Below, in pieces: positions 7,083 through 14,884 of a stretch of DNA of 39,434 nucleotides. Position 1 is the stretch's first letter. Every line of letters starts with the position of its first letter. The translations under genes were made by a program, and so were the position numbers. The notes beneath the pieces were generated by a model. That model saw only the letters and a program-made list of their open reading frames with translations, did no database searches and was not told the origin of the DNA. Source of the DNA: Pirellulaceae bacterium (GTDB lineage: Bacteria; Planctomycetota; Planctomycetia; Pirellulales; Pirellulaceae). The stretch spans positions 1 to 39,434 of the forward strand of contig JADHUC010000080.1 of NCBI GenBank assembly GCA_016784735.1. The letters are read 5' to 3'.

Positions 7083-9434
7083 ATGAACGACAATCCATTC
7101 AACCTGTCATCCGTCGAAACCGTCGCGATTCAAGCTTCTCCGCTCGAAGCTCTGTACGCGCCGACGGAGAAGATACCGGTGATCACCGTGAGCAATTTTC
7201 CCGCCCTGGGGAAGTTGGCTGCAATGCGGTTCCTGGAGTGGTCGCAGAATCACCCAGGGGGCGTAATTTCATTGCCTACCGGCAAAACGCCGGAACACTT
7301 CATCAACTGGGTGACGTACCTGTTGAAGAAGTGGGACGATCCCGAGAGCCGCGTGATGTTGGAGCAAGCCGGAGTCGATCCCGGGCGCAGGCCCGACATG
7401 CACAGTCTGCATTTCGTGCAGATCGACGAGTTCTACCCGATCGATCCTCGGCAAGAGAACAGCTTCTACGACTACGTCAGCAAGCTCTATATCAGAGACT
7501 TCGGCCTGGACCGCCGCAAAGCGCTGCTGATGAACTGTGAACTGATCGGCCTGGAGAAGGGCCAAACACTGGAATCCGTTTGGCCCGATTCTCAGGTCGA
7601 CCTGAGCCTGCGCACGCGGCAGGCCACAAACGATTTGGAGGCAATGCAGCAGGGCGTACTGCACCGTATCGACGACTGGTGCCGACAATACGAAGACCGC
7701 ATTCGCGAACTCGGCGGGATCGGCTTCTTCCTGGGCGGCATTGGCCCCGACGGGCACATTGGCTTCAACGTCCGTGGGTCGGATCATCATTCGACGACCC
7801 GTTTGACCGTTACCAACTATGAGACCCAAGCGGCTGCGGCGGGCGACCTGGGCGGCATCGAGGTCTCGCGTCGCCGGCTGGTAATCACCATCGGGTTGGG
7901 CACGATCACCTTCAATCCTGACGGTGTAGCGCTGATCATCGCCGCCGGCGAGGCAAAGGCTCGCGTGGTGGCCGACGCAATCCAAGGCCCGGTGAGCGTG
8001 TTGATTCCAGCCAGTTCCTTGCGCCCGCTGCCGGGGGCGCGTTTCTACGTGACGATGGGTGCAGCTAAACGTTTGCGCGAGCGCCAGGTCACGTTGCTGG
8101 CCGAGCACGATTCGATTTCCGACGAACAAGTCGAATTGGCGCTTGTCGATTTGGCCGTTGATCGCGGCAAGCGCGTGTTGGACTTGACCGAAAGCGAAAC
8201 ACAAGCCGATCCGGCGGCGCGAACCGTGCTGAGCAAACGGCCCCAGTCGCTGGCGGAACTGACCGACATGGTCCATCGGCGGCTAGTCGGGAAGATCGAG
8301 GCGGGTAGTCACGCTCTGGAGAACACGCGATTCCTGCACACCGAGCCGCACCACGACGATTTAATGCTCGGGTACCTGCCCTTCATCGTGCGTAACACAC
8401 GCAACAGTAGCAACGAGCACCACTTTGTCACCTTGACCAGCGGTTTCACGGCCGTCTCGAATGTCTACATGCTGCGGCAGGTGGAATCCCTTCAGCGTTT
8501 CATCGACACGCCCGATTTTGCCGACTTGAACGCTGAGAATTATTTTGACCCGGGCAATGAACAGGCTCGCAATCGCGACATCTGGCAGTACCTGGACGGC
8601 ATCGCCGCGCGCAACGAAGAAATGAGCGACGAGGGTGCGGCGAGGCGTCTTTTGCGCAATCTCATGGAGGTCTGCGAAGACACGCATTTACGCTCGATCA
8701 AGGACCGGATGAAGGAGATGATGCACTACTTCAAGACGGTGCATCCCGGCAAGAAGGACCAAGAACACATTCAAGACCTGAAGGGCATGTGCCGCGAATG
8801 GGAGGCCGAATGCTTGTGGGGGTACTTCGGCTGGCAGTCGTGTAACATCCGGCATTTGCGGTTGGGCTTTTACACCGGTGACATGTTCACACTGGAGCCG
8901 ACAATCGAACGTGACGTCCCGCCGATCGTCAAACTGCTGGACGAGCTCAGGCCGGATGTGATCTCCGTTGCTCTCGATCCGGAGGCAAGCGGTCCGGATA
9001 CGCACTACAAAGTGCTGCAAGCGGTCAACGAGGCGACGCGACGCTACGCAGCGAATGTGGGCCGAGAAGATATTCGCATCTGGGGCTATCGCAACGTATG
9101 GTTCCGCTTTCATCCCAGCGAAGCCAACGTCTACGTACCGGTCTCGTTGAACATGTTCTCCGTGATGCAGAGCGCATTCCTGAACGCCTTTGTATCGCAG
9201 CGGGACGCGTCGTTCCCAAGTTACGAGCACGACGGACCGTTCTGCGAACTTGCCCAGCGAATCCAGGTACAACAGTACCAGACCATGAAAACCTGCCTGG
9301 GTCGTGAGTGGTTCGCAGACCATTCGAGTGCACTGATTCGAGCTACGCGTGGGCTCGTTTTCCTGCGCGACATGGGCCTGGAGGAATTCGGCCAAACCGC
9401 CGGACAGCTCCGCGAAACGGCCGAGGCGGGGTAA
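7083..9434 (+). CDS. Glucosamine-6-phosphate deaminase fused to a PIG-L/LmbE-type deacetylase domain
   Basis: Predicted 783-residue two-domain protein. Residues about 30-350 form a NagB-like isomerase/deaminase domain with the sugar-phosphate loop LPTGKTP (64-70), QIDEFYP (113-119, general-base Asp) and GGIGPDGHIGFN (218-229, catalytic Asp/His). NagB turns glucosamine-6-phosphate into fructose-6-phosphate and ammonia. Residues about 410-740 form a PIG-L domain with the zinc motif PHHDD (422-426), typical of N-acetyl-sugar deacetylases. The long NagB with a PIG-L tail is known from Bacteroidetes, so the fusion has precedent; the domains could deacetylate and then deaminate an amino sugar. The ATG at 7083 has AGGA about 10 nt upstream and fits the homologous N-terminus. 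It is convergent with the kinase downstream (53-bp gap). Confidence 0.87.
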   Translation: MNDNPFNLSSVETVAIQASPLEALYAPTEKIPVITVSNFPALGKLAAMRFLEWSQNHPGGVISLPTGKTPEHFINWVTYLLKKWDDPESRVMLEQAGVDPGRRPDMHSLHFVQIDEFYPIDPRQENSFYDYVSKLYIRDFGLDRRKALLMNCELIGLEKGQTLESVWPDSQVDLSLRTRQATNDLEAMQQGVLHRIDDWCRQYEDRIRELGGIGFFLGGIGPDGHIGFNVRGSDHHSTTRLTVTNYETQAAAAGDLGGIEVSRRRLVITIGLGTITFNPDGVALIIAAGEAKARVVADAIQGPVSVLIPASSLRPLPGARFYVTMGAAKRLRERQVTLLAEHDSISDEQVELALVDLAVDRGKRVLDLTESETQADPAARTVLSKRPQSLAELTDMVHRRLVGKIEAGSHALENTRFLHTEPHHDDLMLGYLPFIVRNTRNSSNEHHFVTLTSGFTAVSNVYMLRQVESLQRFIDTPDFADLNAENYFDPGNEQARNRDIWQYLDGIAARNEEMSDEGAARRLLRNLMEVCEDTHLRSIKDRMKEMMHYFKTVHPGKKDQEHIQDLKGMCREWEAECLWGYFGWQSCNIRHLRLGFYTGDMFTLEPTIERDVPPIVKLLDELRPDVISVALDPEASGPDTHYKVLQAVNEATRRYAANVGREDIRIWGYRNVWFRFHPSEANVYVPVSLNMFSVMQSAFLNAFVSQRDASFPSYEHDGPFCELAQRIQVQQYQTMKTCLGREWFADHSSALIRATRGLVFLRDMGLEEFGQTAGQLRETAEAG

Positions 9435-9487
9435 GACGACGGGGCGCGTGAAGGCGGCACTGCGGACGGCGCCGCAAAACCCCGGCC

Positions 9488-12400
9488 TCACGGCATCGGC
9501 GGTCCGCCCAGTTCCTCAAGACGGCGTCGACGGTCCAGCCAATCGCGCGGAGCAAGAACGTGAATCAGCCCGCCGTCGTCCATCTCGGTGCCGGTTTCTA
9601 CTTGCGTCCAGAGGCGCAAGCGTTCGATGTCCCCGGCCACTGGAGGATTGAGTTGACGGATTCGGGCGAACCGGAAGTCGGTGGTCAGTATCCGCGAGCC
9701 ATCGGAACTGACGGCTATCGACAAAGTCGACGTGTGGCGGCCATGCAGCGGTGGTCCGAAACGCTGGCCGCTGGCTACGTGCCACATGTGCGCTCCCACA
9801 ATCCGCGCGCTCGCCGTGGGCACCGATCCGCCGGTAATCGCGATCCGGCCGTCCGGCGTAAACGCAACACTCTTCACCCAACCGCTATGTCGCAGCGGTG
9901 GGCCCAATTTCTCGCCGGTAATGCCGTTCCAGAGCTGCGCTGTTTCGTCCTGGCTGCCGGAAAGCACCGTCCGACCGTCCGGATGCAGGGCCACTGCCAT
10001 TACCTGCTCGTGATGTGGCAGAGGAGGCCCGAGCGGTTCACCGGTGGATGCATCCCATAGCCGAACGACACTGTATCGAAACCCGGTGACGATCCGGTTC
10101 CCATCGTGGCTGAACGAAAAAGGATGACTTCCTCCTTCCAGATGAATGGCCGGTTGGTTTTCCTCGCCGGATGCAGGATCAAGGAAGACGAGTTCAAGGC
10201 CCTTCGCGTCCGCTGTGACCAGCATCAGGGATTTTCCGTCGTGCGCAAACGCGATGCCATCGGAACTCTTGCTGGTACGTAACTCGGAATGCTGTTTTCC
10301 CGTGGCCAGATTCCAAATGCGGATGGTGTAGCCACTGCATCGGACGGCGGCCAATTCGCCGTCGGGACTCACGGCGACGTGCCGCAGATCCTCGCCTTCA
10401 GGATGAACCAAAGTGGGGCCGAGTGGTTGGCCGGAGGTTGCATTCCAGAGTTGAAGCTCGCTGTGCCTCAATTCGTTTTCAATCGACGATCTGGCGGTAA
10501 GGACCTTTGATCCATCCGGCGTAAACACGGCGTCGCGAAGCGACTTGGAAACGAGAAGCTCTGTGTCCGGTCGCTTTACCAGTTGCGGTCCGACGCGATG
10601 CCCGGACGCAACGTCCCAGATATCAACCGTGCGGTGATTCGAGCCGGCGTACAGCCGTGTGCCGTCGTGGCTGAAGGCGATCGAGTCCACGTCGTATTGA
10701 GCCGTAAGTTCGTAAGGCAGTTGCCGGTGCGTGGCAGTTTCCCACACCTTAACTTCGATGCCGTCGCCTGCAGCGAAATGCTTTCCATCGGGACTGAATG
10801 CGACGGCATGTATGTAGCTCAAGTAGTGGTGCAGAGGTTCGCTGACAGGCTTGCAGGATTCGGCGTCCCACAACTGCACTTCGGCGTCCATGCCTAAGAC
10901 AAGCAGTTTGCTGTCGGGGCTGAAAGCCAAGCTGAATGCCTCCTTACCCGCTTTGACCGGTGGCCCGAGCGCCTGGCCTGTCTTCAGGTCCCAGGTCCGC
11001 AGCTTTGGCCGATTGTCCGCGATGATCGCCGAGATGAGTCGGCCGTCGGGGCTGACGGCGAGCGAGTCAATGTAATCATCTCCCGGATCGATGGATGGCT
11101 TCGCTTGTTTGCCGTCGTCCAGTGATATTACGTGGATTTTCCATCCGCCAACCACAATGTGCTGTCCATCAGCGGTCAGCGCGATAGTGTTGATCTCGTC
11201 GCCCAAGGGTATCGGCGGCAGCAGTTCCTCGCCCGTGCGAAAGTCCCAAACGTGAAGCACGTCTCTTTCGGTTCCTGTCACCAGTAGGCGTCCCTGCGCG
11301 TCGAATGCCGCGGCCTCGACGCGCGTTGCGTGCTGCAAACACGGTCCGGCCATCGTGCCGGATTCGACGTCCCAGACCCGGCCGGTCGACATACTGTCAG
11401 CCGCAAAGAAAAGTGTGCTGTCGCGGCTGAACGTTGCAAACGTCGCGTGGTCCACGTGCCACATGGTTGCCAACGACGGGCACAGTTGAGGCCGCCAAGC
11501 AGCCAGATTCGCTCGTAGCAGCCACTGGAGTTGGTCGTCGTCCTCAGGGGCGTATTCGAGACCGCGGACGAACCAGTGCATCCCCCGTTCGTAGTCGCCT
11601 TCGTTCGAGTGCGCCAGCCCGCGGTACAGTGCAAGATCGGCCGTGCGACGGTTCGCTTCGCGCAGCGAGTTCTCGATCAGATCTCGCTGGTGTTTCAGAT
11701 CGACGTTCGCCTGATTCAGGTCCGTGTTGGTCCGAGCGATTTCCCGGCGTGCCTTTGATTGCTGCATGCCAAACAGAGTCGACAGCAATGCGATGCAGAC
11801 TAACGCACCAATCGCCAAAGCACTCGCGACGGCCAGAGCCGGGTTGCGGCGACACCATCGCCAGAAACGCTCGGCCCTTCCCACCGGACGAGCAAGGATT
11901 GGCCTACCGTCGAGATATCGCCGCAAGTCGGCGCCCAATTCGTCCGCTTCCACGAATCGGTGTCCCGGACTTTTCGCCATGGCCTTCAGACAGATTGTCT
12001 CAAGGTCACGGGGGATGCGGTCGTTCAGACGGCGCGGCGGGCGAGGCTCGTCGTTCAGCACTTGGTGTAAGAGCATTCTCGCGTTGCCGCGAAACGGTCG
12101 TTCCCCGGTGAGTAGCTCGTACAGGACTACGCCCAGACTGTACACGTCGCTGCGGGCATCCACGGCGGCGGATTCCGCGGCCGCTTGTTCGGGTGACATG
12201 TAGGCAGGCGTGCCCACGATCTGTCCTTCGACGGTAACGACCACGTCGCCTGCCGTGTCTCGAGCCAGACCGAAATCGGTGACGTGTGGGCGGTCTTCCG
12301 TGTCGATAAGAATGTTCGATGGTTTGACGTCGCGGTGGACCACTTGCTGCGAGTGGGCGTAGTGAAGCGCGTCTGCCACTTCCGCGACCCACTGCGCCGC

Positions 12401-13234
12401 GCGGCGATGGGAGACGCTTTGCCGCTCGATACGATCGGCAAGCGTTTCGCCTTCGATGTATTCACTGACGATGTATGTCAGGTCTCTTTCGTGGGCGATT
12501 TCATGGACCGGTACGATGTTCGGATGCGCAAGACGAGCCGCGCTGCGGGCTTCCGTCAGGAACCGTTGTTCTTCGTCCGCAGAAGAAAACGCCGTTGCGC
12601 GGGGCAGTTTCAATGCGACCAGCCGCGCCAACTCGGCATCGCGGGCCTTGTAGACCGTGCCGAAACTGCCGCTGCCGAGAACTTCCAGCAATTGAAACTT
12701 GCCCAACGTCCGCGGCAACTGCAAACTGGCGGCGCCGGCCGCGACCGGCGCCAACTGGCACGCCTCGCCACACTGTGGGCATGTCACTTTCTCGCAATCA
12801 GTCTTCTCGATATCGACGGGGTTCCCGCAATTTGGACATTGGATGCGAGCGGAGAAATCGGTCAGGCCAGATGCAAGACTGTTGACCGTGTCGACCAGCG
12901 ATGCGTCTTGTCCGAGGCGTCGGTCGAGATCCCTCGCGAAAAGCACCATTTCGTCCGGAAGCGTGCCGTCCGGTCCGGCCAATTCCGGAAACTTGGACGC
13001 ATAATCCTCCAGAGACCGCGACTCGCCGCTCGCGTAGCGGTATTCAAGATCAATCCGCACAAGTTCCTTTAGCAGCGCGCCTCGCCGGTCGCCGGCAGCG
13101 TCGCCGAGAAAGTCGCTCAAACAAGCCGGCGGCGATTCGTTCCAGGCGGCCTCGAAGCTGTCGGCCAGTTGATCGATCCATTCCTTGAGCTGCAGCTCTT
13201 TCGATTGCTCGTGATGGTCGGAGGAAGCAGTCAT
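9488..13234 (-). CDS. Membrane Ser/Thr protein kinase with zinc ribbon and WD40 propeller
   Basis: Predicted 1248-residue protein. In order: helical N-terminal region (1-125), zinc ribbon (CPNCG and CPQCG, Cys133-Cys155), Hanks-type kinase domain (about 179-441), one transmembrane helix (about 464-490), a short coiled coil, then about 10-12 WD40 repeats to the C-terminus. Kinase motifs are intact: GSGSFGTVY, the ATP-binding Lys in VALKLP (about 209), HRDVKPSN (300-307), DFGLA (320) and GTPAYMSPEQ. The WD40 part would lie across the membrane from the kinase and could sense ligands or assemble partners. The ATG at 13234 lies 11 nt after the upstream membrane gene and has no strong binding site of its own, so coupled translation is likely. 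This architecture is common in planctomycetes. Confidence 0.93.
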   Translation of the reverse strand: MTASSDHHEQSKELQLKEWIDQLADSFEAAWNESPPACLSDFLGDAAGDRRGALLKELVRIDLEYRYASGESRSLEDYASKFPELAGPDGTLPDEMVLFARDLDRRLGQDASLVDTVNSLASGLTDFSARIQCPNCGNPVDIEKTDCEKVTCPQCGEACQLAPVAAGAASLQLPRTLGKFQLLEVLGSGSFGTVYKARDAELARLVALKLPRATAFSSADEEQRFLTEARSAARLAHPNIVPVHEIAHERDLTYIVSEYIEGETLADRIERQSVSHRRAAQWVAEVADALHYAHSQQVVHRDVKPSNILIDTEDRPHVTDFGLARDTAGDVVVTVEGQIVGTPAYMSPEQAAAESAAVDARSDVYSLGVVLYELLTGERPFRGNARMLLHQVLNDEPRPPRRLNDRIPRDLETICLKAMAKSPGHRFVEADELGADLRRYLDGRPILARPVGRAERFWRWCRRNPALAVASALAIGALVCIALLSTLFGMQQSKARREIARTNTDLNQANVDLKHQRDLIENSLREANRRTADLALYRGLAHSNEGDYERGMHWFVRGLEYAPEDDDQLQWLLRANLAAWRPQLCPSLATMWHVDHATFATFSRDSTLFFAADSMSTGRVWDVESGTMAGPCLQHATRVEAAAFDAQGRLLVTGTERDVLHVWDFRTGEELLPPIPLGDEINTIALTADGQHIVVGGWKIHVISLDDGKQAKPSIDPGDDYIDSLAVSPDGRLISAIIADNRPKLRTWDLKTGQALGPPVKAGKEAFSLAFSPDSKLLVLGMDAEVQLWDAESCKPVSEPLHHYLSYIHAVAFSPDGKHFAAGDGIEVKVWETATHRQLPYELTAQYDVDSIAFSHDGTRLYAGSNHRTVDIWDVASGHRVGPQLVKRPDTELLVSKSLRDAVFTPDGSKVLTARSSIENELRHSELQLWNATSGQPLGPTLVHPEGEDLRHVAVSPDGELAAVRCSGYTIRIWNLATGKQHSELRTSKSSDGIAFAHDGKSLMLVTADAKGLELVFLDPASGEENQPAIHLEGGSHPFSFSHDGNRIVTGFRYSVVRLWDASTGEPLGPPLPHHEQVMAVALHPDGRTVLSGSQDETAQLWNGITGEKLGPPLRHSGWVKSVAFTPDGRIAITGGSVPTASARIVGAHMWHVASGQRFGPPLHGRHTSTLSIAVSSDGSRILTTDFRFARIRQLNPPVAGDIERLRLWTQVETGTEMDDGGLIHVLAPRDWLDRRRRLEELGGPPMP

Positions 13235-13245
13235 GGGTTGTTGTG

Positions 13246-13749
13246 TCAATCTTGGCGGAAAGCGAACCAGCCAATAACGACCACCGCCAACACGACGGCC
13301 CAGCCCCATCCGCAATCAGGGTCTTCTGCTTTCTCGATAGATGCTACGTTCGCCGGTGGGCTGTCGATTATCGTAACCCGATTCTCGTCTTTGGATTCGT
13401 CTTCAGGGACGATCGGCGGGACAAAGCCTCTGCCCGTTTTGGGCGGTGGCGGCGGAACAGCGCGTCGGTCATGTATCGAAGGTCCCGATTGGCGTGTGCG
13501 GGTTGGGATTTCAGGTTGAACACTGGAAACGCTCGGCAAGCTCGATTCGAGCGTGATCTTGCCCACTTGGGGCGTCGGTCCGCCGCCGAACGACGTTCCT
13601 AACGATCCCAGCCCGGCCCCCAAGTTGCCCGGCGCGCGGTAGGACGATCCAGGGCCAGCAATGGGCCGAAACTGCGCTCGGGTCGTACTGGCGCAGACGC
13701 AAATGGCGACGATGGAAAGAGTTACGAGAAAACTGCCGTTGCGAGTCAT
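13246..13749 (-). CDS. Secreted/membrane protein of unknown function, upstream partner of the WD40 kinase
   Basis: Predicted 167-residue protein with an N-terminal signal peptide (MTRNGSFLVTLSIVAICV, then an Ala-Gln cleavage-like site), a Gly/Ser/Pro-rich low-complexity middle with a run of five prolines, and a C-terminal transmembrane helix (GWAVVLAVVVIGWFAF) ending in three polar residues. The ATG at 13749 has a strong AGGAGGG about 8 nt upstream. It ends 11 nt before the kinase gene, so the two are probably one transcription unit and this protein may serve or report to the kinase. No family recognised. Confidence 0.75.
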   Translation of the reverse strand: MTRNGSFLVTLSIVAICVCASTTRAQFRPIAGPGSSYRAPGNLGAGLGSLGTSFGGGPTPQVGKITLESSLPSVSSVQPEIPTRTRQSGPSIHDRRAVPPPPPKTGRGFVPPIVPEDESKDENRVTIIDSPPANVASIEKAEDPDCGWGWAVVLAVVVIGWFAFRQD

Positions 13750-13885
13750 CGTTATCCCTCCTGTTGGGCTGGAAGATATCCATGGCCAGTGGTTTCGCAA
13801 GCCGAAGCTCGGCTTCACAGAAGGAATCAACCGCGACGTCAAAATGCCGACACTGATTTCGAGATTTCCTATATCACATTCTGCA

Positions 13886-14614
13886 TCACCCTCGTCCCAC
13901 GTACAACTGTTGATGCGGCAGCACGATTGCCTCGAGCATTTCCACCTCCGGCGGCAGACTGGCCATCAACAACGCCACCTCGGCGATCGACTCGACGCTC
14001 ATCATCGGCTCGGCATCTAAGGGCGAGTCAGTGTTTCGACGCTCGATAGACACATTGCCCGGATGCAGGCAGCAGCAGGTGATGCCGTGTTCTCGACCTT
14101 CCAACGCCGTGACTTGCGTCAAGCCCCACAGACCGTGCTTCGAGGTCGAGTAGGGCGCAGAGTGCGGCCGAACGCGCTGGGCGGATATCGATCCGACGTT
14201 GATGATCCGTCCCTGCTGTTGCCGTTTCATGATTCGCATCGCAGCCTGGGTACACAGAAATGGCGCTCGCAGATTCGTAGCCATCACACGGTCCCAGGCT
14301 TCGACCGACAATTCATCGATGGGCCCGCCGTCGAATGCTCCAGCATTGTTTACAAGAATGTCGAGCCTCCCGAATCGTTCCATTGCCGCGGCGAATAACG
14401 CCTCGACATTCGCCGGTTCGGCCACGTCGGCCCTTTGCGCCATGACTTCGCCCCCCAGGGCGCCCATTTCGGTGGCCGCGTCGTCCAGTGCAGCTTCACC
14501 TCGCGCAGTCAGCACCACCGTCGCCCCCTCGGTCGCCAGCGCACGAGCAATCGCCCGGCCAATGCCTCGACTGGCCCCGGTGACCAACGCAACTCGTTCG
14601 TCAAGTTTTCCCAT
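13886..14614 (-). CDS. Short-chain dehydrogenase/reductase (SDR)
   Basis: Predicted 242-residue classical SDR, the usual length. Visible are the cofactor loop TGASRGIG (12-19), NNAG (89-92), Ser142 and the catalytic YxxxK (Tyr155, Lys159). Arg38 after the second beta strand (LTARGEA) suggests NADP(H) preference. The ATG at 14614 is chosen over an in-frame TTG at 14623 because GGAG lies about 10 nt before the ATG but directly abuts the TTG. It is divergent from the kinase-Hsp70 gene, and no neighbour points to a substrate. Confidence 0.9.
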   Translation of the reverse strand: MGKLDERVALVTGASRGIGRAIARALATEGATVVLTARGEAALDDAATEMGALGGEVMAQRADVAEPANVEALFAAAMERFGRLDILVNNAGAFDGGPIDELSVEAWDRVMATNLRAPFLCTQAAMRIMKRQQQGRIINVGSISAQRVRPHSAPYSTSKHGLWGLTQVTALEGREHGITCCCLHPGNVSIERRNTDSPLDAEPMMSVESIAEVALLMASLPPEVEMLEAIVLPHQQLYVGRG

Positions 14615-14823
14615 CGAAACCAATCTCCGTCAAATTTGGTCTAATAGTATGCATCAGTGCGTTTGGCGCGTCGGATGCGATGCCACAACGCCTCAGGTGA
14701 ATAGTATGAGGGCTTATCACCGATATTCCTACCGTTGTTACTGGCTCGTCCCTGGCGTCTATGGTCAGCAGCCGGACGGTGGCACTCATGTTGTTCCTGT
14801 GATCCGCAAGCGAATGAGGACCA

Positions 14824-14853
14824 TTAGCTTTTCCCTCCACGACGGGGTATACT
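14824..14853 (+). promoter_or_regulatory. Candidate promoter of the kinase-Hsp70 gene
   Basis: TATACT at 14848-14853 matches five of six bases of the sigma-70 -10 box. The -35 position 18 bp upstream (TTAGCT, 14824-14829) matches poorly. The element would give a leader of about 25 nt before the start codon at 14885. Confidence 0.3.
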
Positions 14854-14884
14854 TTCCCGGACGAATCGCGAAGCGGAGCAAGCG

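Noticed and set aside
7269..8276. 335-codon minus-strand frame opposite the NagB part
   Set aside because: Shadow of the NagB/PIG-L gene: the real frame carries all catalytic motifs and this one has no recognisable domain.
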